A DNA stretch of 64,000 nucleotides from Saxidomus purpurata. Its lineage: Eukaryota > Mollusca > Bivalvia > Venerida > Veneridae. The stretch spans positions 20,958,115 to 21,022,114 of the forward strand of contig JAFMSR010000009.1 of the NCBI GenBank assembly GCA_022818135.1, read 5' to 3'. The number at the start of each line of letters is the position of its first letter. Position 1 is the first letter of the stretch. This document shows positions 53,101 through 63,741 of the stretch, one piece after another. A program made the translations under genes and the position numbers. The notes under the pieces are model-generated. The model saw only the letters and a list, made by a program, of their open reading frames with translations. It made no database searches and was not told where the DNA came from.

Positions 53101-56100
53101 CATGGATAGACGACTTTAAAAGTCATTTAAACATTACATGCAGAGTTCCAGCTGTTATGCCAACCCGAAGAAAAATCTTCAACCATTTCCTTTATCTGGT
53201 TATCTGCACTATTTACTACAGTATCTATCGTGCTGTACCTATGGGGTAAAAGGAATTTTACAGCACGATAGATAATGTTGTAAATAGTGCAGAAAAGGAA
53301 TTGTACGCTGGCAATGGTGGGTTAAGAACTTGAAAGAATTCAACAAAACAAAAACCGAAAGTCTTAACTATTTTTTCAGATGAAACAGAAAACTAATATT
53401 TTTACACATTCATAATGTAGAGACAATGTTTTAAATATCTTTTATTTGACTCAAACAAAACACCTCTCAAAGCGGACATGTATTCATGCCGATTTCGATA
53501 ATTTCAGAAGGTTGCTTCCTGGTTGCATACTAATGCAATAGCGGTCGATTTGGACCACGAGCCTTAAAGTAACTTGTGTCACGAGTACTAAAGTGCGATA
53601 GTACATGTACATGATTCTTTTTACTTTACATGAATGAAAAACGTACTCAAAGTGAGCTTTTAGGATCACACTGTGTCCGTCGTCAACAATTTGCTTCAAA
53701 CGATATCTTCTCAAAAACTACTTGACAGAAGTTGATGAAACTGTTATGTTCCTTGGGTGGTCCTCTACCAATTTAAAGTGTTCAAAGAATTCCATTTCAT
53801 GCAGAACTCTGGTTGCTGTGGCCACAAATAGGAAACACTTTAAACATCTTCTTCTCAAAAACCAGAAGGCCCAGATCTTAGCTATTTGGTATATAGCATT
53901 GTCTAGTGGACCACTACCAAGATTGTTCAAATCATGCCCCTGGGATCAAAATTGACTCCACTCTGGGGTCACTTGATTCTACATAGGTTTCTATAGGAAA
54001 AACTTTAAAAACCTTTTCTGAAACCATGATGCCCAAAGCATAGATATTTTGCTTGTAGCATTGCCTAGTGGACCTCTATCAAGAACAGTTAACCCTATAG
54101 GAAAAACTTTATAAATCTTTTCTGAAACCACGAGGCCCAGAGCTTAGATATTTGGCATATAGCATTGCCTATTGGACCTCTATCAAGAGTGTTCAAATCA
54201 TGTCCCCGGGTCAAAATTTACCCAATCTCGGTGTCACTTGATTTTACGCAGGTTTATATAGGAAAAACTTCAAAAATATTCTTTTCTGAAACCACAAGAA
54301 CTACAGCTTAGGTATTTAGTGTGTATCGTTGTCTGGTGGACCTCTACCAATATTTTTCAAATCATCCTCCTGATGTAAAAATTGACCACACCCAGGGTTC
54401 CCTGGTTTTCATATAGACTTATATAGGAAAAGCTTTAAGAATATACTTCTGCAAAACCACAAATTCTCGAGCTTAGATATTATACTATACACAAAAAGTA
54501 ACTCCGAAGGGAGAATAATTATGAAACAATTCAAAAGTTCACTCCAGTAGGCCGAAATATTTAGTAAAGCTCGAATGGTTACGTTGATCGGCAGTTGCTG
54601 AAAATAATTTTTAATAAGTTTTGTTTTCTGCTTTAGTGTGACTGGCATTTTTTTACATTTTACGTGTTGTGATCTCATTATGCATAAAGTAATGGGTTTC
54701 TATGGGAACACATAGTAAACATATTTACCAATATCTAGCTTCAGACCTGATGCTTATAATTCAGCAGAAGTTGTCGGCGATACGACCATGTGGAAATATC
54801 AAAATTACAGCAAATATACTTACCAGTACTTAGTAAAAAGGAATTCATCGACTTCTAAAAAGAAAGCACAGAGGAAACCGATTTGGGAAGTTTACAAAGG
54901 AGACATAAACGGGAGAAGAAAATTGTATCCATTCAAAACAGATGAACTTACTGGTATGCTTGTTAAGTTTTTGTAGCTTTATTCTTAAATCTCATTCTAT
55001 ACGACGTCCTTCTCATGCGCTATAAATTACTGTCCACCCTCTATCTCGATTTCCTATTATGAGGTCATTACCAAATCCATTTGCAACATGTGTTGTAATA
55101 ATATATTTACCGAGTTTCAGGTATTCAAGGCATTCTAAAAAAATCGGTATTGAAATGCCAAAAATGTTGCAATATAACACTGTCTCCAGAAGTTTATATT
55201 GGATCAACACCAAACCTGCTTACAATAGTTATGAGTATATTCAGATCTCGGCTTGCATATGTAACGCCGGATCACCTTACTTACATTTTAAAGATTTATA
55301 AGCATAAAATCTTGAGTAAATTCAATAATCAGTCAGACTACCACATTAGCCAAGATAATAATATTTGTTGTCTGAGTCTTTGCTGTCTGACTTTAATAAG
55401 TTTTTGCTGGATACACACCGAACCTTTTTCAATGTAAATACGCATACTGTATCGGTAAAGTTCAGTCCTAGCCGAAAGCTTGTGACATTCCGGACTTAAT
55501 ATCATTGCATTTCCGAAATTTCACCAAAATACAAATGTAGCACTGTTAGATCTGTAACCCTAATGACAAAACCTAGTTTCCACGTTCTTGACTTTAATAC
55601 ATACATGTACATATATATCTCTGTCATGCGTAATTTTAACTTAGTTTCTTAAGTCATCAATGAGTTAAAAGCCTTGAGGAGAAGAAAGTTTGCCAAATTA
55701 GACCGGTGTACTCTTTGTCTGAACGAACCTAATCAAAACATTTTGTGATGCAATATGTAATATTAACAATCTGTCACAGAACATCGTGAATGTCTACGGT
55801 ATAACGAATGTTCTGAATGACGGTGTGATTTACCACTAACAGTGGAATGTTTTGACGTTTAATTATTAATGATGGAAACAAACGTATCGGACATCCAGGT
55901 AAAAACAGTAACTGCAGGCAGTAGACTCAATCCCAAAAACAAATCCAATGTGTATATCTTTTAAAAGTAAAAGCCTGCTAGGCACATATAGTTTATAATA
56001 CTAGTATGTAGGTCGTCTTCTTAATACAGCTAGTAACATTATATAAAGTACATTATGATATTGTAGGAGAACACCACAGCTATGATGGATTCATGTACAG

Positions 56101-56329
56101 ACCACCTAAGGAACATTTTCTACAAACTGGCGCCAAGCTGATCAAAAGTTTTTTTTTAGGAAGTAGCAAAGAGGAAGATGCAGGAATAGCCGCCAAAGCT
56201 TATGCAAAAGACATAGCTAATTTCCTTTTAGCAGGATGTCCAACGTCTGAAACAATCAGTGATGCTTTAGATATGTGTTTCAATCTGATTGTAACCCTCG
56301 AAAGGACATACAAAGATTACATGCACAAA
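39589..56329 (+). CDS. Gene 2: RNF213 (mysterin)-like protein, N-terminal part
   Basis: Six exons join with matching phases: 39575-39778 (coding from ATG 39589, directly preceded by an in-frame TAA), 40021-40163, 41149-41177, 52221-52376, 54739-54953, 56067-56329. Together they encode about 332 residues with no stop. The leader is Ser/Glu/Asp-rich and probably disordered. The segment from exon 52221 has FRLYFHALIPTDFKYQP then DEVYIYMWDG, resembling the YFHAhxxxDFxxxPxxDxVYIR pattern in RNF213 proteins, followed by a YSKYTYQYLV strand and a YDGFMYRPP segment. RNF213 is a giant AAA+ ATPase and RING-type E3 ligase acting in innate immunity and lipid-droplet biology; those domains would lie downstream, beyond the window. 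The family assignment is from pattern memory and needs a profile search. Confidence 0.65.
40349..40981. repeat. Tandem-core repeat element in gene 2 intron (pearl/HINE-like)
   Basis: Terminal sequences GGTGTTG (left) and CAACAC (right) are inverted. Units of about 145-160 bp begin with AAATCTAAGTACAAAAAGGGG and contain CATAACTCTGTCAA; copies start near 40,456, 40,598 and 40,758, with a partial fourth. They are followed by a GGAC-rich tract (about 40,911-40,930) and a right-end hairpin GCCTTTTCTCCGAAAGGGC. The intron is between exons 40021-40163 and 41149-41177. Confidence 0.65.
41178..46876. other. Gene 2 intron, left part
   Basis: AT-rich intronic DNA. Only the hairpin copy at 44.1 kb is recognisable; the longer open frames (for example near 43.8, 44.4 and 45.1 kb) have no splice support or domain. 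Confidence 0.4.
44105..44217. repeat. Second copy of the hairpin family
   Basis: It shares GTATGCAAGAAAAAG, TAACTGTTTTGGCGG and flanking words with the hairpin at 50.2 kb. AGAATATCCGGCTCTCG pairs imperfectly with CGAGCCAGATATTCCCATTCT around the TAACTGTTTTGGCGG loop. It is in the gene 2 intron and more degraded than the other copy. Confidence 0.55.
48245..49823 (-). mobile_element. Tc1-like DNA transposon with TIRs and TA duplication
   Basis: The ends are inverted copies: left CAACTCAAAGTTTGCTAAGC (48245-48264, continuing ACCA) and right, reverse-complemented, CTACTCAAAGTTTGCTAAGC (ending at 49823). They match at 23 of the first 24 positions and are flanked by TA at 48243-48244 and 49824-49825. 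The 1,579 bp length is typical of Tc1/mariner elements. It carries a transposase gene on the minus strand and is inserted in the right arm of the large inverted repeat; the left arm lacks it, which independently confirms the insertion. Only short TIRs are visible. Confidence 0.9.
48620..49544 (-). pseudogene. Tc1-like transposase gene with two frameshifts
   Basis: The gene encodes a cut-and-paste DDE transposase of the Tc1 family. The N-terminal helix-turn-helix (LSEAEMWRAVGMVEQGATHR at 49,515-49,456) starts at an ATG at 49544. The frame shifts near 49,355-49,390; the second frame, open from 49320 to 48829, carries the first catalytic Asp in FTDEFRY and the GGGSVMVWGGIS motif. A second shift near 48,840-48,860 puts the rest in another frame, with LMDDNARPHTAYA (second Asp) and SPDLNPIEHVWNN (catalytic Glu in PIE). 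All three catalytic residues survive at the DNA level but not in one frame, so the copy cannot make transposase, although its TIRs look good. Confidence 0.88.
49876..49947 (+). repeat. tRNA-derived SINE-like head (right arm copy)
   Basis: This partner of 2306-2376 has A box TGGCCTAGTGGTTAACG, B box GGTTCGACCCC, and 5' GAGCGG that pairs with 3' CCGCTC, resembling an acceptor stem. It is followed by a conserved body to about 50,165. Because it sits at the same place in both arms, it was part of the element before the arms diverged. Confidence 0.65.
50184..50337. repeat. Long imperfect palindrome (MITE-like hairpin)
   Basis: The arms pair from TAGTTTCTTCCATGAG to CTCATGGTAGAAACT at the base, then GGTTCAGAT with ATCTGAACC and ATATCCGTCACC with GGTGACGGATAT, then ACTGTTT and CGGGAAC with GTTCCCG and AAACAGT around a short loop near 50,258. 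The core spans 50205-50314. It sits in sequence absent from the left inverted-repeat arm, so it was inserted later. A 68-codon open stretch here is a by-product. Confidence 0.75.
52221..52376 (+). CDS. Gene 2 exon: carbohydrate-binding-like module, first part
   Basis: Preceded by ATTACTTCAG and followed by GTAAGA, this 156 nt exon encodes about 52 residues with alternating hydrophobic strands: FRLYFHALIP, DEVYIYMWDG and IGTIQMKFVW. The FHA-DF-P-DxVYIY pattern is the main reason for the RNF213 call; such modules in RNF213 resemble CBM20-type beta sandwiches. The exon lies only 520 bases from the right arm of the inverted repeat. Confidence 0.7.
53645..54482. repeat. Tandem-core repeat array, same family (copy 2, right end missing)
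   Basis: It begins after GTGTCCGTCGTC and contains about four diverged units with AGGAAAAACTTTAAAAA, GAAACCAC and AGCTTAGATATTT landmarks. It stops abruptly at about 54,482, without the GAGCGATATAGGG end found in the other two copies. It is more diverged than these and lies in the gene 2 intron just upstream of exon 54739-54953. Confidence 0.7.
54739..56329 (+). CDS. Gene 2 exons: rest of the beta module and a helical segment
   Basis: Exon 54739-54953 continues the beta module (YQNYSKYTYQYLV, then a Lys/Arg loop and KPIWEVYKGD). The alternative acceptor six bases downstream would create a stop, so 54739 is the start. Exon 56067-56329 (TTGTAG acceptor, GTAAGT donor) begins with YDGFMYRPP and becomes helical, with TGAKLIKSFFLG and a CFNLIVTLERTYKDYMHK end. 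It finishes in phase 0. The next exon is not identifiable in the remaining 7.7 kb. Confidence 0.7.
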
Positions 56330-57239
56330 GTAAGTTCTACATATTGCATTTATGTTGACTATCAGTTGATATACGTTTCGAATTAGTTGCCAGGCAAATG
56401 AGTAAAAACAACGACTGATGACGTACATGACGTATTCCTTGAAATAATAGCTAAATATTTTCTAAGATAGATATACACTGATCCAACACGAAAACAAGAG
56501 CTGTCACTTGTACATGTAAGAGACAAATTTCCCCGAAGTGGTGATTCACAGTCTGTTACCTTGACCTTTTTCTCCATGTGCTGAACATGTGTGCCACTTC
56601 ATTTTAAGATCCTTCAATGTTTGTAGTATAATCAACCAACAATCAATCAAAAATACTTACACACTTAATAATTATTGGTCATTGCAGGTTTTGGGCATTA
56701 CTTTCCACATCATGACTATTATTATTTTGTCATTTACCCTTTCAAAAGTTAAGAAGGTGGAGCTAAGGTTGATTTTATATACAAAACAAACACAGCACTG
56801 TAGTGGCATCTACATGTATCATAATTGAGTAATTCATGTCAATTAACTGCAGACAAAGGATTTAAAATCAATTGAGCTTCTCAATTGTTATATAATGTGT
56901 TTGTTTGTGTTTGTTAAATCAAACCATCTGTTGTTTGCTAATATTCCAATTAAAGCAATAGTAAGCAAACAATAGATTAAAGTTGATTTATTATTTCTTA
57001 AATATGTATTTATTTCTTTGAATTCATTTTACTTACAATGTAAAATTCCAAGCAAAAATGTGCAATTTGCATGCAGACAGAAATAACTTTCATTTTATTA
57101 TATTACTGAAAATTTTCATTTTTATTTCCAAGACATTGCAACAAAAGAGTCTGTACTAATTATTATCCTAAAAATGTAGATATGAGATCCTCATTAAATT
57201 TTCTGCATTCAAAATCAGCATAAAAAATACCAAAGAATC
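56330..57239. other. Sequence after the last visible gene 2 exon
   Basis: It is presumably intronic, because exon 56067-56329 ends at a good donor with no stop. I see no supported exon. Confidence 0.4.
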
Positions 57240-58462
57240 ACTGCACTTCTTCGTAATATCCTCTCTCATTGATTGCAATTTGAAGGAATTTTCTTCAGTA
57301 CTTTAAGGGTCAAGCTCCGGAAGAAAAATGTTACTAAGGGGAATGATTTAAAAAATGAGTCAAAGTAGAGTTATGGTTCTTGGGCACTGCACTTCCTATC
57401 ATTGTGCTCTATCACTGTATGAAGTTTCAAGTAATTCCCTTCAGTACTTTTGGTGTGATGCTACGGACAAGATTATACTCTGTAAAAGATAAATCAATAA
57501 AGGGACACAATTAAAAAACGAACATAGTGTTATCGTCCTTAGGAACAGCATTTCCCCTGAGTGTCCTCTCATTATTTGCAATTTGAAGGAATTTCCTTCC
57601 GTACCTTTCGATTATGCTCCGGACAAGAAAATGTAAAAAAGCAGGATAATAAAAATATTAGGCAAGGTAGAGTTAATTTCCTTGGGTACTACACTTCCCA
57701 TCATTGTGCTCTATCACTGTATTAGGTTTAAAGTAATTTCCTTCTGTACTTATGTAGTTATGCTCCGGACAAGTGTAACAAAGGGGGATAATTAAAAAGC
57801 AAGGTAGAGTTATGGTTCTTGGGCACTGCACTTCCCCTCATTGTGCTCTATCACTGAATTTAGTTTCAAGTAATTCCCTTTAGTGCTTTTTGAGTTATGC
57901 TCCGGACAAGAAAAATCAAGAGTATGTTACAAAAGGGGATATTAAAGCAAATAGGCATACTAGAGTTGAGGCGCTTGGGCATTGCACTTCCCCTCATCCC
58001 CTGCTTTATCACTGAATAAAGTTTCAAGTAATTTCCTTCAGTACTTTTGGAGTTACATTTGTATGCTCTGGAAAACAAAAACCAAGATAATGTAACAAAG
58101 GGGTATGATTAAAAAATGAGCCAACGTAGAGTTATGGTTCTTGGGCACTGCACTTTCCCTCATGGAGCTCTATCACTGTAATAAGTTTCTAGTAATTTCT
58201 TTCAGTACGTTTGGAGTCATGCTCCGGACAAAAAAAATCAAGAAAATGTAACAAAGGGGGATAATTAAAAATTAAGGCATAATACAGTTATGGTTTTTGG
58301 GCACTGCACTTTCTCTAATTGTGCTCTATCATTGTATGAACGTTTCAAGTAATTTCCTTCAGTACCTTTGGAGTAATGCTCCGGACAAAATAGTGGGGAC
58401 AGACGGACAGACGGACGGACGAGTCGATTTCTATATGCCGCTCGAAGTTTCTTCGGGCGCAT
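57240..58462. repeat. Seven-to-eight copy tandem-core element with GGAC microsatellite and end hairpin
   Basis: A TGCTCCGGACAAG landmark recurs near 57,315, 57,462, 57,616, 57,760, 57,898, 58,064, 58,219 and 58,376, giving a period of about 140-165 bp. Each unit also has TTGGGCACTGCACTTCCC and AGTTTCAAGTAATTTCCTTC. The last copy is followed by a (GGAC)n tract at about 58,397-58,421 and then the hairpin CGCTCGAAG-TTT-CTTCGGGCG (about 58,439-58,459). This is the clearest example of the class in the window. Confidence 0.75.
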
Positions 58463-59917
58463 AAACTTTACAGATTTAAAATGGGATTTCCTTAACACGA
58501 GAAACACCAATATCTCACAACGCTGGTAGGTGGAATTTAATCATTTGTAACAATGCAAAACTTTATCAGATGGTGAGTGATTTTATTTAAAAACTTTTAG
58601 AAATCATAACAGGAGGTTTCTGATATAAGTCCATAAATTCACCTAAATATTCAATTCATAGGGAGATAATTAAATAATTTAAATCTTTGGAAGACTCAGC
58701 TCTTGCTTTTGCATTGTGTTATCATAGAATATTGTTGCGTTTTCTAGTCTTGACATTATTTTCTCTGAACTGACAGGAACAAAACCCAATAATTTTGACT
58801 GGAAAGCCATTTTAGTTTTTGACAAAATGTCTATTTTCACCATATGAATTATCTCTCTTCTATGCAGGATAAATTACTTGATCTTTTAAGCCCATTATCG
58901 TCTCTGTTGAGTCAGAGAGAGTGGAATACATTGATTTAATATTTTGTGAAATATTTGACTAATAAAGGTTTAAAGTTTTCATTTTGGGTGAATGTAATTT
59001 TAACTTTTCAACGTAACAAGTGTGGAATTATTTATACAGTTGTATTTCTTGTTCAAGGGTTAATTTAGATTTATTCTTAGCTTCATTAACTTTTACCAAA
59101 ACTTATTGTATGCTCCATGCCTCAAGCATAGTTTTCAGATCCTTTGTATGGTTCTGAACGTCATATTTATCGGGTTTAATTCTGGCACAGTTAACAAGGG
59201 ATCTTGTCTTCTCTGCTTTGACTGTACACTATGTTGTTATACAAAATCAAATGACCGATTTCATAAAAAATAAATGATACAGTATGTGTCGATGTAGTGA
59301 CTGCATGGCCATCATGGTATATAGGCAGTTAGAGCTACATATGAACCCCAATATTCCATAACTATCTCTAGAAATAACAGAATAATTTAATGAAGTATTG
59401 CATAGTGTAGTGAATCATCTTCTCCACCTCTGAAAACTATGATTTTTTTTCATTCACTCGTTTTAAGTTTTACCATTTGGTGCAATGTAAAAATTATGAA
59501 ATTCAAGCTAGATATAAATGTGGAAGTAAATTCGTCAAGTATTACTAAGTCGATTACGAACAGACAGTTATTCTAATGCCTATCGTGTATTTAAAACACT
59601 GTGTAATTTCGTACTGTAAACGTTGGCAAGGGACATATATCTGAGGAATTCTTTTATTCCAACTTTTTATGCAACTATATTTGATACCTGATATATCGCC
59701 TTTTATTGCATTACATTGACCTTTTAACTTGTTTAATCATTGCTTGACAGGTTTCATATATATACAAATGTAATTACAGTGTATGTAACTGAAAAACATC
59801 ATTATCATAGAGGCAACACATGAATACCTTGGATATATAAATGGTTTTATAACTCGTACATAGTTAGCAAGAGGCTTATATTTACAAATTCTATGTGAGG
59901 AAAGAAATAGTAATTAT
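58463..59917. other. Presumed gene 2 intron or flank between repeats
   Basis: AT-rich, with no coding signal and no repeat seen by eye. Confidence 0.35.
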
Positions 59918-60250
59918 GTCACCCCCAACTTGGTTGTCCGTCTGTCACATTTTGTTTTCGCTGAGTAACGTGAGATCTATATGACCGGCAATCTTCAAAC
60001 TTCAAAAGATGATTGGTCTTATTAAGAAATTGAACTCTATTGTTTCTGGTGTTTTTTTGGTGTTTTTGGTGTCAGTAGGCCGAAGGTCAAGGTCACAATG
60101 ACTCGAACTGTGAAAAGTGTTTCCGCCTACGATCTATATGACCCACAGTTTTCAAACCTCATATGATGATTGTTACTATAAAATAGATGATCCATGTTGA
60201 TTTTGGGGTCAGTAAATCACAGGTTAGTGTCACAGTGACGTATGCATTAA
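59918..60250. repeat. Diverged repeat abutting the 60.3 kb array
   Basis: It starts with a GTCACCCCCAACTTGG segment and GTCCGTCTGTCACA. Two weakly similar units follow (GATCTATATGACC near 59,970 and 60,130; TTCAAACTTC / TTCAAACCTC; TTGGTGTCAGTAGGC / TTGGGGTCAGTAAAT). It resembles the element that begins at 63,742. Confidence 0.45.
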
Positions 60251-60261
60251 ATGTTCCCCCA

Positions 60262-61243
60262 TGGCTATTCAGTTGGGAGACATGCGTTTTTTAGTCCGTC
60301 GTACGTCGTACGTCCGTCCGTCCGTCCGTCCACCATTTCCTTCAAACGACATCTCCTCTGAAACCACTGGGCTAATGTTGATGAGACTTTGCAGGGATGT
60401 TCCTTGCATGAAGCTCTATCAAAGTTGTTCAAAGAATTCCATTCTATGCAGAACTCTGGTTGCTTTGGCAACAAATAGGAAAAACTTTAAAATCTTCTTC
60501 TCTGAAACCACAAGACCTAGAGCTTAGATATTTGGCATGTACCATTGTCTAGTGGACCTCTACCAAGATTGTTCAAATTATGACCCCCGGGTCAAAATTG
60601 ACCCCGCGCAGGTGGGCACTTAGTTTTTGCATAGGAATATATAGGAAAAACTTTAAAAATCTTCTTCTCTGAAACCACAAGGCCTAGAGCTTAGATATTT
60701 GGCATGTAGCATTGGCTAGTGAACCTCTTTGAAGATTGTTCAAATTATGACCCTCGGATCAAAATTGACCCCACACCGGGGGTCACTTAGTTTTACATAG
60801 GCTTATATAGTAAAAACTTTAAAAATCTTCTTCTTTGAAAGCACAAGGCCTAGAGCTTAGATATTTAGCATGTAGCATTGGCTAGTGGACCTTTACCAAG
60901 ATTGTTCAAATTATGGCCCCTGGGTTAAAATTGACCCCACACCGGGGGTCACTTAGTTTTACATAGGCTTATATAGGGAAAACTTTAAAAATCTTTTTCT
61001 CTAAAATCACAAGGCCTAGAGCTTAGATATTTGGCATGTAGCATTGCCTAGTAGACCCCTTTAAAGTTTGTTCAAATTATCCCCCTGGGGTCAAAATTGA
61101 CCTTGCCCGGGGGGGGGGATCATTTGTTTTACAAAGGCGTATATAGGAAAACTTATTTGGTATATAACATTATCTAGTGATCTTCCACCAGGCAAGTGGA
61201 CTTGTACCAAGGTGAGCGATATAGGGCCATCTTGGCCCTCTTG
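60262..61243. repeat. Tandem-core repeat array, same family (copy 3)
   Basis: The left end has a GTCC microsatellite (about 60,312-60,331) followed by four to five units close to those at 18.5 kb. The right end is GGTGAGCGATATAGGGCCATC then TTGGCCCTCTTG, which can form the hairpin AGGGCCA-TCT-TGGCCCT. Read on the minus strand, this gives hairpin, tandem core, then GGAC microsatellite. Confidence 0.75.
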
Positions 61244-63119
61244 TTTTAAACAGGTCTAGTATTTAAATAAAATGTAAAAATAATATTGATGTCAACCTTA
61301 GATTGGGCACTGATGTGCCGCAGAATGTGCAGTTATACTGAAGCAATTTACTGAACGTTGCTGTTCTGGTTTCTGCACAAACCCATGCATATTTAGTCTT
61401 ACCCAAGTGTTGAAATTTTACATTCAATATATATAAAAAATACACTTATTTATTGACGGAAAATCGTAATACTTTTTGTGAGAGTAAGGTTATTTAAGAA
61501 GATAGTGCAAACGTTTTAATGAATCAGCACATTACTTGTAAATATATTTAAGGTTAAGTGAGGTTCATAAGGACTTCAAACTGCGTATATATCTTTTGAC
61601 TGAATACCACCCGTGCTGACATTAAAATAGCATTCAGATCGAACGTGTTAGAAACGACAAAGACATCGGAGTGTTTAATCCATGTCATTGGGCTGGTGCC
61701 GTATTCATTATATGTCTAATGTCTGTAGCTGCCTGAACATTTTCCTTTGTGTGAAATCATTCTGTCGTAACTAAAATGCGAGGAAGAGTCTTACAAAATA
61801 AAACAAAATGTAGTCGTTTGCTCCACTCCAAGTAAGGTTAGATGTATCTTATATGTAGCATGTACCAATTTCATTTTGGATCCTTCCTAACGTTTTCAAA
61901 ACCCTGAAGCACAATATTTTCGGATCGCATGGGTCTGCTTCCCATCTCAATCTCAGGAAGCATAGACGGCAAACAAGCAATTTTTTAGTATAAGTAAGGT
62001 ACAATGTATTTTATTATTGACAGAAGTAAACTGCAGTTATACACGAAACATGAAGCTTATAGAAATAAATACTTTTTGACTTAAATCCACCATCTTTGGC
62101 ATTGATTATTATGGTCATGTATATTCTAACGTTATTCTTTGTGTACCTTTTATGACTGCAAAATAATGTTAACACTGTGAGCGATATAGGGTGATTTATG
62201 TATCATTTTAATTTATGACATTGCTAAGTGTAGAAAGATTTGTTTTCCGAAACATATGCCAAGATAAAATATCACATGGATTTAAATTTTGTTTTTAACT
62301 TCTAGACTATGCAAAAAATACGACCTTCTGGTTAATACCCCCCGAGAGCTTTCCGCTTGTAAATGTGCTTTATAGTCTAAAGATGCCCTGTATAATAAAT
62401 CAATAAGCTTGATTGTGCCAAATACTTTGAAAAAATAACATGTGCATAAAGTGCTCCAGTTCTAAGCAAAGTTGTCTTTCTTGTGGCAAGAAAAAGTCCT
62501 ACCAGTCCCACAACTTCAGTTCCTACATATGCTGTAATAATCGCTGGTGCTTATTAATTCGTCCTCCGGTTATGAATTTTAATATCAGTTTGTTTGCGTC
62601 TCTTATTGCCGGTCGACATTTCTCGCATGCACACTTACATTTTCGACCTAGAAAAACAACATTGATCGGCTAATAATTTAAAGACAGTTACTTTTTAAAA
62701 GAAAGATTTTTAATATGTTTGTCTCCAAATTATTTGCAGTTGATCCATTCCCTGTGAAAAATCTTCTAAATACTCGTAGAAAATGCAAAGACTTGACATT
62801 TCTTGGACGATATTTTTATACAAACGGCAGCGAAGTGAAATTAAAAATATAAGCTTTTCATGTCAGTTTCACGTTCGCGTCCATCTCTACAACTTCATCT
62901 ATACCGTACGTCATCACAGTCACACTTGACTATTACGCGACTGTTGATACTCGGCAAGAAAAGAATATTAACGTGAAAAAATAGACAGTGAGAAGGGCTT
63001 GATAGTTAACAATAAATGTAGATAAAAAGGTTTGTCAAGTTATTTCTTCACCGCTTTAAACCAAACCTCACCGTTTACATGTACTATGGCTGCAACCAGC
63101 ACATTCTTGGGAATCATTA
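61244..63119. other. Presumed gene 2 intron or flank before the LINE tail
   Basis: There are no supported exons. A short Cys-rich open frame near 62,440-62,673 and a possible acceptor near 62,743 were examined and not accepted. Confidence 0.35.
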
Positions 63120-63680
63120 GGTGCTATTTGCTGCCGGGCGCTGCTGCACGACTTACAAAGTGGGGAGATAACAGCCTCTGCTTGAAGTATATCAGGTTAG
63201 GGGTCTCTGTTACGGTGGCTGGTAGTCTGTTCAAAACTGAGATCATCCGTGGAAAGAGGTTGTTGACTTCGTGGAAGTGGGCCAATCTAGAGTTGCTTGA
63301 AGCTAGGGTCAGGTACTGGTTAGCTGGTATATACACAAGGCCATTCGTTATCGTATAGAGCAGAGTTATATGTGCTTTCTTTCGCCTGGATTCCATAGGC
63401 TCAAATACTAGGTGATCTAGCAGCTCTTCTCTGGACCATCTCTAGTTTTCTGATCTGCTCCTTGGTATAACGGATCCACAGTGTGGCAGATTATTCTAAT
63501 GTAGGGTGTACCAAAGAAGTATAAATTGTGGTCTTGACTTCCTCACCATTTACACGCAGGCTGCGTAGAAATAAATCCCAGTATACGTTCCCTTTCTTTG
63601 AGATATGGTCTTTGTGCGTATTCCGTGAGAGGTTCTGGGAAATGTTCATGTTAATGATTTAAGTTAGCCTTCGCGTTGGT
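63120..63680 (-). pseudogene. 3' end of a non-LTR retrotransposon (LINE) reverse transcriptase
   Basis: Minus-strand translation gives the familiar end of jockey/CR1-like ORF2 proteins. About 63,640-63,580 has HKDHISKKGNVYW. From 63,545 to 63,430 there is EVKTTIYTSLVHPTLE, a stop, then RYTKEQIRKLEMVQRRAARSP. An uninterrupted 90-codon stretch (63124-63396) carries ESRRKKAHITLLYTITNGLV, VNNLFPRMISVLNRLPATV and NLIYFKQRLLSPHF. In-frame stops and frame changes show it is dead. Only the C-terminal end of the ORF is present, which is usual for 5'-truncated LINE copies. Confidence 0.8.
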
Positions 63681-63741
63681 CGGGTACTGGAGTATTTGTC
63701 TCGGTTCTATGAGATATATAAAAATAAACGCATTGATTATT

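Noticed and set aside
56676..56762. Possible next gene 2 exon after an ATTGCAG acceptor
   Set aside because: The phase would fit, but the translation is an isolated hydrophobic stretch unlike the surrounding protein and the donor is poor.
57240..58462. CRISPR-like regular repeats
   Set aside because: Repeats are about 150 bp, degenerate and without unique spacers; the host is eukaryotic.
60261..60527. 88-codon open frame at the start of the 60.3 kb array
   Set aside because: It reads through the GTCC microsatellite and repeat units; related copies do not keep it open.
62440..62673. Cys-rich open frame with CxxC-like spacing, possible zinc-finger exon
   Set aside because: No convincing splice sites, no phase link to exon 56067-56329 and no recognisable domain.
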